From CALJDF01 sp038121105 (GTDB lineage: Bacteria; Pseudomonadota; Alphaproteobacteria; SHVP01): a DNA stretch of 64,000 nt. The stretch is taken from contig JAYONB010000007.1 of the NCBI GenBank assembly GCA_038121105.1, positions 1 through 64,000 of the forward strand. The letters are read 5' to 3'. Made by a program: the position numbers and the translations under genes. Shown one piece after another: positions 51,905 through 60,806 of the stretch (positions are counted from its first letter, which is position 1; each line of letters opens with the position of its first letter). The notes below the pieces were generated by a model that worked only from the letters and a program-made list of their open reading frames with translations, searched no databases and was not told the DNA's origin.

Positions 51905-52450
51905 ATGATCGTCATCATTATTCCCGCGAAGGGGGATTCGTCCCGGCTTCCCAACAAGAACCTTTCCGTTCTAAATGGAAAACCAATGCTCGATTATACG
52001 GTCGACCAGGCAAGAGCCAGCAAAAGGGCCAGCGCAATATTCGTATCGACCGATTCGGACCTCGTCGAAAAGCGAGCGCGGGAACTCGGCATCGAGGTCA
52101 TCCGGCGGCCGTCGTCGCTTGGCGGCGAGGTACCGATCATTGACGTCTACCGCCACGCGCTTGAAACGCTCGGAGATCCATCGATTTCCGAGATTGTAGG
52201 CCTGCAGGTAGACCATCCCGACCGCAACATTTCGGTTGACGATGCGTTCGCCGAGTATGAAAAATCCGGCGCCGCTCTCCTCAACAGCACCGAGGCAGAC
52301 GGTACGAAAAACGGGGCGCACTACATAATGTCAAGGCGGTTTCTAGATACCGGAATCAGCAAGAAAACAATAAGCATCGTCGATGACTGCACGAACATCC
52401 ACTATGAAAGCGACCTTAAACTCGCCGAGGAACGATTGAAGAGGAGGTAG
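51905..52450 (+). CDS. Short acylneuraminate cytidylyltransferase-like protein
   Basis: A 181-residue nucleotidyltransferase, shorter than the usual 220-230. It has the nucleotide loop IIPAKGDSSRLPNKNL and FVSTDSDLVEKRA. The conserved LLQPTSPLR-type motif is replaced by GLQVDHPDRNIS, and the region for sugar binding and dimerisation is partly lost. AAGGAAA precedes the ATG. It is expected to activate the product of NulO synthase 3, but the changed motif leaves open a different nucleotide or substrate. Confidence 0.72.
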   Translation: MIVIIIPAKGDSSRLPNKNLSVLNGKPMLDYTVDQARASKRASAIFVSTDSDLVEKRARELGIEVIRRPSSLGGEVPIIDVYRHALETLGDPSISEIVGLQVDHPDRNISVDDAFAEYEKSGAALLNSTEADGTKNGAHYIMSRRFLDTGISKKTISIVDDCTNIHYESDLKLAEERLKRR

Positions 52451-52452
52451 AG

Positions 52453-53412
52453 ATGATGGACCGCCCCACCGTCCTATCATCACTCGACCTGACGACAGCC
52501 GTGGAAGCGCGCCGGATTCTCTCCAGGAAAGCAAACCTGGTCGAGGTCACTGATGATCGGGACACCGTCCTTGCAGCTATCGGATCGGCCGACATCTACA
52601 TCGCTTCTGCAGCCGTGCGCCTGGACCAGGAGTTCTTCGACCACGCCGTGCAACTCCGCTATGTCGCCTCACCACACACCGGGACTGATCACCTCGACTT
52701 CAACGCCGCACGAAAAAACGCAGTTGAGGTGGCCACCATTACGAACGAGATTGACCTCCTTCGTTCCTTCACCGCGACAGCCGAACACACTTTTGGTCTT
52801 CTTCTATCTGTCCTCCGCCACATTGGTCCGGCAGCGGAGGCGGCGAAACGCGGCGAATGGGCCAGAAGCCGTTACACCGGCATTCAACTCTACGGTAAAA
52901 ACTTCGGGGTTCTAGGATTAGGGCGCCTGGGTACAATGGCGGCCACCATCGCCCAGGGGTTTGGCATGAAGGTCCTGGCCTGCGACCTCGAGCCTCGAGC
53001 GATGGCTGGCGTGAAAATGGTCTCGATCGAGCACCTTTTCGAACAGGCTGACGTCGTCAGCGTTCACATTCACCTCAACGAGAAAACGCGAAAACTCATA
53101 GGTTCAGATCTTTTGTCGCGCATGAAGCCCACGTCTGTCCTTATTAATACGAGCCGCGGCGGCATCATTGACGAAACAGCCCTACTAGAAGGGCTCAAGC
53201 GCAGCCGCCCCGGGGCCGCCGGCCTAGATGTGATAGATGGCGAGTGGCTAGACCGAGATGACTTGGCCAATCACCCTTTGATCGCTTTCGCTCGCGACAA
53301 TGACCGGCTGCTGGTAACCCCACATATTGGTGGGTCCACGGTCGAATCGATTGCGGGCGCGCGCGTGTTTATGGCGAAGAAGATTGTAGACTACTTGAAA
53401 GAGAACGCGTGA
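52453..53412 (+). CDS. D-isomer-specific 2-hydroxyacid dehydrogenase (phosphoglycerate dehydrogenase-like)
   Basis: A 319-residue NAD-dependent dehydrogenase. Residues about 60-100 hold RYVASPHTGTDHLDF; the NAD-binding part has FGVLGLGRLGTMAATIAQGFG; the catalytic Arg is in LINTSRGGIID and the His in LLVTPHIGGSTVES. The family oxidises 2-hydroxyacids or reduces 2-keto acids. In a NulO-like module it might act on a sugar acid carboxyl end or make a precursor. Coupled to the next gene by GTGA overlap. Confidence 0.82.
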   Translation: MMDRPTVLSSLDLTTAVEARRILSRKANLVEVTDDRDTVLAAIGSADIYIASAAVRLDQEFFDHAVQLRYVASPHTGTDHLDFNAARKNAVEVATITNEIDLLRSFTATAEHTFGLLLSVLRHIGPAAEAAKRGEWARSRYTGIQLYGKNFGVLGLGRLGTMAATIAQGFGMKVLACDLEPRAMAGVKMVSIEHLFEQADVVSVHIHLNEKTRKLIGSDLLSRMKPTSVLINTSRGGIIDETALLEGLKRSRPGAAGLDVIDGEWLDRDDLANHPLIAFARDNDRLLVTPHIGGSTVESIAGARVFMAKKIVDYLKENA

Positions 53413-54419
53413 CGACGCCAAATGTTGCCATTGTTGGAATGGGCGTCGGGGAGCAGCACGCTCGCGCTTTCCATGCAGATCCCCGCTGCCACGTGATTGG
53501 TCTTTGCGATATAGATCGAGCGCGAGCGCAACGACTCGCTGATACCCTCGGCGTTCCTACAGTCTTTGACTCTTTTGATGATATCGCTGGTCGTCCGGAC
53601 ATCGACATTGTTTCTCTAGCATCGTTCGACCAGGACCATTACGAACAAGTCGTCGAGGCGCTTCAGGCGAAGAAGCACGTGTTCGTCGAGAAACCCTTGT
53701 GCCGGTCGAACACCGAACTGAATACTATCGAACGGGCCTGGATAACCGCCGATAGGCCTGCGCTCGTGTCGAATCTTGTATTGCGCGAAGCACCATTGTG
53801 GCGCTGGCTAGACGAAGCGATCTCGGACGGCCTTCTCGGAGAGATCTATGCCGTCGATGGCGAGTATCTGTATGGGCGGATCCACAAGATCACCGAGGGG
53901 TGGCGAGCTACCGTCGATGACTACTCGGTATTTGAAGGTGGCGCGATACACATTCTAGATCTTGTCCTCACGCTGACCCGACAGCGGCCCACAAAAGTTA
54001 GAGCTCAGGGAAACAGGATCGCGACGAGCGACACCCCCTTCCGCTACAACGACTACGTTACCGCGACTTACGAATTCAATTCAGGCCTTCTCGTCCGCGT
54101 CACGTCTAACTTTTCCTGCGTTCATCGGCATCATCATGTTCTCCGAGTCTACGGAACCGAGGGGACGTTCATTTACGACGATGCTGGTGCGCGATTGCAC
54201 ACGTCGCGTGACGAAAGTCAGAACGCTGCGCCCATCGAATTCGATCCGCTCCCGAGCAGCAAAGGAGTGCTGATTCCTAGGTTCCTAGATCTTGTCGACA
54301 GCCCCAGTGAAAAACGTGTAGCGGCGGCAGAGCGCGAATTCTCTCTTATGCGGGCGTGCCTCGCCGCCGTCGACTCGGAGAGAAAAGAAACAAGTGTGAG
54401 CATCGAATATGAGCGCTGA
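53409..54419 (+). CDS. Gfo/Idh/MocA family oxidoreductase 2
   Basis: A 336-residue sugar oxidoreductase, GTG start at 53409. It has VAIVGMGVGEQHARAFHAD, the Lys motif FVEKPLCRS near 95, and the typical GGAIHILDLVLTL with RVYGTEGTFIYDD. It overlaps the 2-hydroxyacid dehydrogenase stop and the DegT aminotransferase start (11 bases), so the three are coupled. Oxidising a hydroxyl to a ketone for the next gene's aminotransferase is the natural reading. Confidence 0.82.
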   Translation: MTTPNVAIVGMGVGEQHARAFHADPRCHVIGLCDIDRARAQRLADTLGVPTVFDSFDDIAGRPDIDIVSLASFDQDHYEQVVEALQAKKHVFVEKPLCRSNTELNTIERAWITADRPALVSNLVLREAPLWRWLDEAISDGLLGEIYAVDGEYLYGRIHKITEGWRATVDDYSVFEGGAIHILDLVLTLTRQRPTKVRAQGNRIATSDTPFRYNDYVTATYEFNSGLLVRVTSNFSCVHRHHHVLRVYGTEGTFIYDDAGARLHTSRDESQNAAPIEFDPLPSSKGVLIPRFLDLVDSPSEKRVAAAEREFSLMRACLAAVDSERKETSVSIEYER

Positions 54420-55557
54420 TCAGAAACCCATTCCCTTTGCACGGCCGTCAATCACGAAAGAAGATCGTCACGCCGTCCTATCGGTTCTTGACGGACCCAT
54501 CTTGACGCATGGCCCGCGCTGTAGCGCGTTTGAGGATTCGTTTATACAGACTGTCGGCGGAGGTTACGCCGTCTCGACCAGTTCCTGCACCGCGGCTCTG
54601 CATCTGTTTGGCATTGCCAAGGGATTCGGGCCGGGTGACGAAATCATCGCACCGGCAATGAGCCATGTCGCGACGGCGCACGCAATCGAAGTTACGGGCG
54701 CCCGTCCGGTCTTCGTCGACTGCGAAGAGGACGGCAACATCGATCGGACCGGCCTAGAAAAAGCGGTGACGCCGGCAACAAAGGCAATCTACTTGGTTCA
54801 CTTTTTGGGTATTCCAGCGGCCATGAAGGAAATCATGGAGATTGCCGGACGTAGAAACCTGCCCGTCCTCGAAGACTGCGCAGTCGGACTTGGCTCAACA
54901 GTCAACGGGAACCACGTCGGCCTCATCGGCGACGCCGGCTGCTTTTCATTCTATCCTGCCAAGCACATCACGGCGGCCGAAGGGGGCATGTTCGTAACGC
55001 GCGACAAAGAACTGGCTGACAGCATCCGCCAGTATCGCGGCTTCCATTACGACCGCACGTTGATCGAGCGCAAGCTGCCGGGCATCTACGACGTCACCGG
55101 CTGCGGGGTGAACTACCGAATGAGCGAGTTGCAGGCAGCCCTCGGCGGCAGCCAACTCTCTCGCCTAAAGAGCGTTCTCGACTCGCGGCGCAGGAACTTT
55201 GAACAGCTCTCGTCGCTACTCGAAACCATCGATGGTGTCTCGATAGTTCGGCCGATCCGGCCGTCAGATCAGCAGTCCTACTACACCATGTGCGTCGTTC
55301 TTGACGGCGACCGTAAACGACGTGACGGTATGCTGCGATTCCTCTCCGACCAAGCCATTGGAACTAGCGTTCACTATCCCCACCCGATCCCGCGCCTCCG
55401 TTACTACCGCGAGAAGTACGGCTACGACGCCGCCGAATTCCCTAATGCCGAGCGGATTGCCGACCGCTCTCTCGACCTTCCGGTAGGCCCCCATATCTCG
55501 GAAGATGATGTTGCTAGAATCGCCAGCGTGTTTCGAGAAGCGCTCCGGAGGACATGA
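54409..55557 (+). CDS. DegT/DnrJ/EryC1/StrS sugar aminotransferase
   Basis: A 382-residue PLP enzyme. It starts PIPFARPSITKEDRHAVLSVL, has VSTSSCTAALHLFG, the PLP Asp in LEDCAVGLGS and the Schiff-base Lys185 in FSFYPAKHITAAEGGMF, and ends with SVHYPHPIPRL. It transfers an amino group from glutamate to a keto sugar. It differs clearly from the PseC-like protein at 28138. It probably aminates the ketone made by the preceding Gfo/Idh/MocA enzyme. Confidence 0.85.
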   Translation: MSADQKPIPFARPSITKEDRHAVLSVLDGPILTHGPRCSAFEDSFIQTVGGGYAVSTSSCTAALHLFGIAKGFGPGDEIIAPAMSHVATAHAIEVTGARPVFVDCEEDGNIDRTGLEKAVTPATKAIYLVHFLGIPAAMKEIMEIAGRRNLPVLEDCAVGLGSTVNGNHVGLIGDAGCFSFYPAKHITAAEGGMFVTRDKELADSIRQYRGFHYDRTLIERKLPGIYDVTGCGVNYRMSELQAALGGSQLSRLKSVLDSRRRNFEQLSSLLETIDGVSIVRPIRPSDQQSYYTMCVVLDGDRKRRDGMLRFLSDQAIGTSVHYPHPIPRLRYYREKYGYDAAEFPNAERIADRSLDLPVGPHISEDDVARIASVFREALRRT

Positions 55558-56663
55558 ACAAATCTCCGAAACGGATCCTGTATCCCTTTCTCGGCGATAC
55601 GTTTGGCGGAAGTCATCATTCGGCCCTTGAGTTGCTCGATTCCTTGACGCCAGATGTCTTTGAGGGCGTCGTTGGCCTTCATCGAAAGGGTGCCTTGGCC
55701 CACGAACTCGAGCGGCGCAGCATCGCCTATGAAACACTGCCGGGCGCACCAATCGAACCTCAACGCGGCATGCTGAGCAACCTGGCACGGGCGCCCAACA
55801 CCCTGAGGTTCTCGCGATTTCTTTCCCAGCAGCGGATCGAGCTGGTCCACGCGCACGACGGCCGTTCCTGTATCACTTGGAGTCTGCCGGCCGCGTTGGC
55901 CGGCTTGCCATTTCTCTGGCATCAGCGGACGACCTATCAACCGTCGACCACGACGGCCCTAGCGATGCGGCTGGCTGATCACATATTATGCAACTCCCAA
56001 TTTGCGAAATCGACCCTCCCGCCAAACGCCCAAAAAAAGGCAATCACCATCTACAACCCTGTCACCACGGTGCAGGCTGACCGTGTAAAGAGCCGCCACG
56101 CGGTCGTTGCTGCGCTTCGCCTGCCGGACGACGATGACACCTCGATTATCCTCGCAGCAGGGACCCTATCTCGCCAGAAGCGGCCGACATTGTTCATCGA
56201 AGCGGCGGCGCAACTCGCTTCGGCTGGGGGTCAATCAATGCACTTCGTTTGGGTTGGTGCCGACCGCGATGGGATGCGTGATGTTCTGGAGAGCCGCGCC
56301 CTAGAACTCGGTATTGCAGACCAGGTCCACCTGCACGGCTTCGTGACCAATGTCGGGGAGTGGATTGCTGGCTCGAACGTTTTGGTTGCGCCCGGGGTAG
56401 ACGACGCTTTTGGAAGAACATTGGTTGAGGCCGCGCAGATCGGCACTCCCTTCGTCGCAACCGACTCCGGTGGGCACTCTGAACTGAAGAACCTTGGCCT
56501 AGAGGGATCCTACGTGCGCCCTGATGATGCGGTTGCGCTGGCAGATGCGATAGCGTCGACGTTGCGTTCGAGGGCGCCGCCTCTTTCCGCAACCCTTCGC
56601 GACCTATTCTCGCCGCAAGCGCATGCGGCCGCCGTTACAGCAATCTATCGGCAATGCGGCTAA
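55554..56663 (+). CDS. Family 4 glycosyltransferase 1
   Basis: A 369-residue GT-B retaining-type enzyme. It begins ILYPFLGDTFGGSHHSALELL, contains HAHDGRS, and its C-terminal domain has LAAGTLSRQKRPTLFIEAA and the donor-site E-x7-E region DDAFGRTLVEAAQIGTPFVATDSGG. It overlaps the aminotransferase stop by ATGA, and the next glycosyltransferase by 10 bases. Acts in the cytoplasm on lipid-linked acceptor; donor unknown. Confidence 0.85.
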   Translation: MNKSPKRILYPFLGDTFGGSHHSALELLDSLTPDVFEGVVGLHRKGALAHELERRSIAYETLPGAPIEPQRGMLSNLARAPNTLRFSRFLSQQRIELVHAHDGRSCITWSLPAALAGLPFLWHQRTTYQPSTTTALAMRLADHILCNSQFAKSTLPPNAQKKAITIYNPVTTVQADRVKSRHAVVAALRLPDDDDTSIILAAGTLSRQKRPTLFIEAAAQLASAGGQSMHFVWVGADRDGMRDVLESRALELGIADQVHLHGFVTNVGEWIAGSNVLVAPGVDDAFGRTLVEAAQIGTPFVATDSGGHSELKNLGLEGSYVRPDDAVALADAIASTLRSRAPPLSATLRDLFSPQAHAAAVTAIYRQCG

Positions 56664-57823
56664 AAGCGCCGAGAACAAGGCTCGTCATGGTTATTGGCGA
56701 TCTTGGTTACGGTGGCGCCCAACGCGTGGCCGCCACAATGGCCAATATCTTCGCCGAGACTGGAATCGAGGTTTGGCTCGTAACCCTCGCCGACACGGAC
56801 TCTGCGGGAGCATTCGAACTGCACTCAAGCGTGCGCCGCGTTTCGCTCGGGTCACCCGCCAATTCCGGTTCGTTTTTCGTCGGCTTGTTCGCAAATCTAA
56901 AGCGAATAGCGGCGCTCCGCTCGGTCCTTCGCTCAGCCGCGCCCTGCAGCACCATCAGCTTCATCGGGCCAACCAACGTCGTCACGCTCATCGCAAGCCT
57001 TGGGCTCCCCACGTACCTAGCTATATCCGAACGGAACAATCCCGGCGCCCAATCATTCGGACGTCTGTGGGATTGGCTCCGACGCCGGACTTATCGGTGG
57101 GCAGATCGCGTGACCTACAACAGCGCTAGCGCGAGGGAGACACTTGCAGCCTACGTGCCGGACGCCAAGCTCTTCTTCCTCCGCAATCCGGTACCGCAAG
57201 CAGCCGACCCCTCGCTGACGAAGAAGAATATCGTCCTTTCGGTGGGCAGGCTGGCGCCGCAAAAGGCACATGACACATTGCTTCGCGCGTTCGCTCGCGC
57301 CCTCCAGGCGCAACCCGGCTGGGTCCTCAAGATTGCCGGCGAAGGCGCAGAGCGAGAGGCTCTAGTGGGATTGGCGCGTGCGCTTGGCATCACAGACCAC
57401 GTAATCTTCCTCGGTGTGTCACGAGATATCGAGAGTCTGTATAGAGAGGCTGCAATATTCGCACTTGCGTCCCGCTTCGAAGGAACACCGAACGCAGTCC
57501 TAGAAGCTATGGCTAACGCACTTCCCATCGTTACCACCGACGGTGCCGGCGGCGCACTGGATTTTCTGGAACACCCGGAGTCCGCGCTTATCGTCCCGGT
57601 TGACAACGTCGAGGCCTTTTCGGCCAGTCTATTGCGACTCATGACGGACGCCTCGAGGCGCGCCGAGATGGGTTTGGCGGCAATGGCGGCGCTCGAAAAT
57701 CTCGCGCAGGATCAGATCAATGAGGACTGGACGGTGGCGCTCAACTTAGCGAGGCCGCCTCAAACCGAGACCGGACCGAATAGCTCGCAGGAAACCGCTC
57801 ACATTGGCCCTCCAGCCATCTAG
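56654..57823 (+). CDS. Family 4 glycosyltransferase 2
   Basis: A 389-residue GT4 enzyme with VIGDLGYGGAQRVAATMA at the N-terminus, LSVGRLAPQKAHDTLLRAFA, and the donor-site RFEGTPNAVLEAMANALPIVTTD. The 3' end overlaps the convergent membrane glycosyltransferase gene by 78 bases, so the last 26 codons are shared on opposite strands; the C-terminal tail after about 365 is unlike GT4 and may be a frame extension. Confidence 0.85.
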   Translation: MRLKAPRTRLVMVIGDLGYGGAQRVAATMANIFAETGIEVWLVTLADTDSAGAFELHSSVRRVSLGSPANSGSFFVGLFANLKRIAALRSVLRSAAPCSTISFIGPTNVVTLIASLGLPTYLAISERNNPGAQSFGRLWDWLRRRTYRWADRVTYNSASARETLAAYVPDAKLFFLRNPVPQAADPSLTKKNIVLSVGRLAPQKAHDTLLRAFARALQAQPGWVLKIAGEGAEREALVGLARALGITDHVIFLGVSRDIESLYREAAIFALASRFEGTPNAVLEAMANALPIVTTDGAGGALDFLEHPESALIVPVDNVEAFSASLLRLMTDASRRAEMGLAAMAALENLAQDQINEDWTVALNLARPPQTETGPNSSQETAHIGPPAI

Positions 57824-59122
57824 ACCAGCAACCGCCAAAACCATCAGCATTGGTTCCACCGGAACACGATAGCGAGACAGGCCGTTCAAGAGCAGCACGG
57901 CCATGTAGTAGACCAAAAGGCCGAGAACCGAAACCAACAGCGGCCAATGTCTCCGGCGGAACAGATGGGCAATCCCGGCGAGGCCGAGCAGTCGGGCCGC
58001 CATCGCAAAAACGAGAGCCAACGCCGTGATGGCCATCGCGCCGGCCGAAGCGCTCGCGAGAGTAGATGCCCATGCTCCAATCCTATTTGAGAATCCACCT
58101 GCGGCGTACACCTCATGAGAATTCTCCACTCTCAACCCCAGCATGCCATTAATGTTTTGCGCCCCTCCCGAAACTAGCCATTTGACCTGCGAGGTCACGA
58201 GCATCGCCGCCAGTTGGGTCAGAGGATAATCCAGAAGCATCGCTACGTATGTTCCGTTGGTCGGTGTCGTGCCGCCTGCTGCAGTACGCGCGCGCTCGAC
58301 CACGATCTCGTACGTTTCTTGAAGCGAAAGAGTTGGGTTGACCCGGCGTTCGGCAAAAACGACGTTCATTGCTAAGAACACTTGCGAATTCGAACCAGCG
58401 GTAACGTCGAGGCGACCGGTAACCGACTGCACGGTCAGGCTCCACGGCAATACCAATAGCAGCGCAACCGCTGTTGCTCCCAGACCCTGGACGAACCCGC
58501 GAACCACGTGACGCCCTTCAGAAAGCACACTGACTGTCGCGAGGATGATCGGCAAAAGCAGCAGCGCGTACTTCAGCTCCGGGCGAAAAAGAACGGCGGT
58601 ACCCATTGCTGCGCCAAGTGAAAGAGCGACCCACCATTTGCCTTCCTCTACCACAATCAAAAGGAGGCCGAACGCAATCACCAAAAGTAGCGTGAAAAAC
58701 GTCTCGGGGAGCAACAGCTGCGCCATTCCGATGGCGTTTGGATTCAAAACCACTAGCGCAAGCGCTAAATCACCTATTTGCGGTGACAGGTACCTGAGAA
58801 CGACGGCCCGCGTTACGAGACCAGTCAACCAGAGTGCCAGAACCTGCACGATCACAAGAAAGGTGTCGGGCTTCGTCATGCCCGCCGCACTCAAACCGGC
58901 AAGGATCGTCGCGTAGCCCGGTTGACGTATTACTCGGCTGGAATCGAGTTCGCCCCGGTTCGTGTTGCCATACAGCAGCTCAGCCTGACTAAAATAGTCG
59001 AAGCTGTCGGGTTGCCGGTGCCCGCCTTCCTCAGCAAAACCAAGCAAAGCAATATGAATGGCAGCGTAGACAAGAGCGAGGGTCGCAAGCGCTAAGGCCC
59101 GTCGTCCGGTCACTGGCCGCAA
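57746..59122 (-). CDS. Polytopic membrane glycosyltransferase (GT39/ArnT-like)
   Basis: A 458-residue protein with about 10-11 hydrophobic helices. The first periplasmic loop holds the Asp motif QPDSFDYFSQAELLYG (about 37-52), the position of the catalytic acidic pair in GT-C enzymes, and PGYATILAGL follows. Family members use polyprenyl-phosphate sugars on the periplasmic side. It is transcribed with the methyltransferase upstream (3-base gap) and overlaps the GT4 gene tail-to-tail by 78 bases. Start ATG at 59122. Confidence 0.7.
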   Translation of the reverse strand: MRPVTGRRALALATLALVYAAIHIALLGFAEEGGHRQPDSFDYFSQAELLYGNTNRGELDSSRVIRQPGYATILAGLSAAGMTKPDTFLVIVQVLALWLTGLVTRAVVLRYLSPQIGDLALALVVLNPNAIGMAQLLLPETFFTLLLVIAFGLLLIVVEEGKWWVALSLGAAMGTAVLFRPELKYALLLLPIILATVSVLSEGRHVVRGFVQGLGATAVALLLVLPWSLTVQSVTGRLDVTAGSNSQVFLAMNVVFAERRVNPTLSLQETYEIVVERARTAAGGTTPTNGTYVAMLLDYPLTQLAAMLVTSQVKWLVSGGAQNINGMLGLRVENSHEVYAAGGFSNRIGAWASTLASASAGAMAITALALVFAMAARLLGLAGIAHLFRRRHWPLLVSVLGLLVYYMAVLLLNGLSRYRVPVEPMLMVLAVAGLDGWRANVSGFLRAIRSGLGLRRPR

Positions 59123-59125
59123 ATC

Positions 59126-59749
59126 TCAAGGCAAGTCACAAAGGACCATGGTCCAAGGTAGTGGCCGCCTGGTTTCGACAACGCGCAAATTGCTACGCAC
59201 GAACCGGGAAAAGCCTTTCGCGCTCCAGTGGTTGATGTGGCCAGGCGTGTTGCCCAGTCGCCCCACATAACTCAGTCGAACCATGTTCAAGAACCGCCAG
59301 AGCGGTTCGCGCGGTACGCTTAGGAGAATGTTTTTGGCCCCCGAGAGGGCTATGCGTTCTAGGGCCGCTTCGGGTGTCGCCACGTGCTCCAGTACTTCGC
59401 AGCAGATCAACAGGTCCACCCCATCCAAGCTGCCTTCTTCGAGGTCCTCCACCGATCGCACTGAAAACGGACGGCCAAACCCCTCGCTATCAGCTCTTTC
59501 ATTTGCTTGATCAACAACTTGGGCTTCCACATCGAATCCGGAAACACTCACGCCACGGCGAATGAGGCGCATGCTCAGGGCACCTTCACCACAGCCGACT
59601 TCAACGGCTGAACGAGGTCCAATGCGGTTAGTCAGTGAATCGAAGTCATTAAGAAACCCGGAGACAAGCGCACGCGACAACGGGTTCCGCGTCGAGTATT
59701 TTGGGTAGTGGTTTCCGCCCACATTTGACATTTTTGGCTGATTGGGCAA
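59126..59749 (-). CDS. Class I SAM-dependent methyltransferase
   Basis: A 207-residue methyltransferase. Motif I is AVEVGCGEGALSMRLI (48-63), followed by VSGFDVEAQVV and LLICCEVLEHVATPEAAL, a UbiE/Methyltransf_11-like pattern, then NILLSVPREPLWRFLNM. It lies head-to-head with the GT2 gene at 59808 (58-base gap, likely two promoters) and just upstream of the membrane glycosyltransferase on the same strand. Substrate unknown. Confidence 0.82.
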   Translation of the reverse strand: MPNQPKMSNVGGNHYPKYSTRNPLSRALVSGFLNDFDSLTNRIGPRSAVEVGCGEGALSMRLIRRGVSVSGFDVEAQVVDQANERADSEGFGRPFSVRSVEDLEEGSLDGVDLLICCEVLEHVATPEAALERIALSGAKNILLSVPREPLWRFLNMVRLSYVGRLGNTPGHINHWSAKGFSRFVRSNLRVVETRRPLPWTMVLCDLP

Positions 59750-59807
59750 CTTGATGTGTCCGCGCGAGGTCCACCGGAATTGATGAGGCGAGCGTAAGCG
59801 AACGGAA

Positions 59808-60806
59808 ATGAGAAAGCTAGTTATTCAAATCCCGTGCTTCAACGAGGAGGAAACCCTCGGCGCGACACTCAATGCGCTACCGAAGAAATTGCCGTCAATC
59901 GATAAGATCGAAGTCCTCGTTATCGATGACGGGAGTACTGACAAGACCGTTGAGATTGCACACGCACATCGTGTAAGCCACGTAATATCTCTACCGAGGA
60001 ATCGCGGCCTGGCGGTGGCATTCTCCAGCGGTCTCGAGGAAAGCCTGCGCGTTGGGGCTGACATTATCGTGAATACCGATGCAGACAACCAATACAGTGC
60101 CGACGACATTGCCACCCTCATCGAACCGGTTGTTGCCGGCAAGGCGGACATGACCGTCGGTGCGCGGCCGATCGCGGACATCGATCATTTTTCGTTCACC
60201 AAAAAAATTCTGCAGCGGTTTGGAAGCAGCGTCGTGCGTTGGGCGAGCAACACAGACGTCGAAGACGCGCCCAGTGGCTTTCGCGCTATTTCCCGTCGTG
60301 CTGCGCAACAGCTCCACGTCTTCTCGGACTACACCTACACGCTGGAGACAATCATTCAGGCGGGCCAAAAGGGCATGACCGTTCGCTCGGTCCCAATTCG
60401 AACCAATGGACCGACAAGGCCCTCCCGCCTCATCCGTAGCGTCGGCAGCTATGTGCGCCACTCGGCCACCACGATTGTCCGTATCTTTATTACTTACCGG
60501 CCGTTTCGGTTTTTTTCTGCGGTTGGCCTGACCACGACCTTCATTGGTATCGTTCCTGGCGTGAGGTTCGTCTACTTCTTCGTATCCGGCGATGGCAGCG
60601 GCCATGTCCAGTCGCTAATTCTTTCCTCCATTTTCATCCTTCTCGGGTTTTTCATTTTGTTGACCGGCGTCCTAGCTGATCTGATTGCAGTTAACCGCAA
60701 ACTCTTGGAGCAGGTCCACTACAGAATCCAACAGCTTGAGGACCGAATGGCTGAAAGACTATCAACCGTGCCGCGAGCCGAAGGCGACGGCTCCCACGAA
60801 CAATAA
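59808..60806 (+). CDS. Family 2 glycosyltransferase with C-terminal membrane domain (DPM1/GtrB-like)
   Basis: A 332-residue protein with IQIPCFNEEETLGATL, VIDDGSTDKTVEIA (39-52) and the metal motif NTDADNQYSADDI (about 85-97). Two hydrophobic helices at about 235-290 give the GtrB/DPM1 layout, and the last 40 residues are helical and charged. It should transfer a sugar to polyprenyl phosphate at the inner membrane, supplying the GT-C enzyme. The 3' end overlaps the convergent flippase-like gene by 45 bases. Confidence 0.85.
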   Translation: MRKLVIQIPCFNEEETLGATLNALPKKLPSIDKIEVLVIDDGSTDKTVEIAHAHRVSHVISLPRNRGLAVAFSSGLEESLRVGADIIVNTDADNQYSADDIATLIEPVVAGKADMTVGARPIADIDHFSFTKKILQRFGSSVVRWASNTDVEDAPSGFRAISRRAAQQLHVFSDYTYTLETIIQAGQKGMTVRSVPIRTNGPTRPSRLIRSVGSYVRHSATTIVRIFITYRPFRFFSAVGLTTTFIGIVPGVRFVYFFVSGDGSGHVQSLILSSIFILLGFFILLTGVLADLIAVNRKLLEQVHYRIQQLEDRMAERLSTVPRAEGDGSHEQ

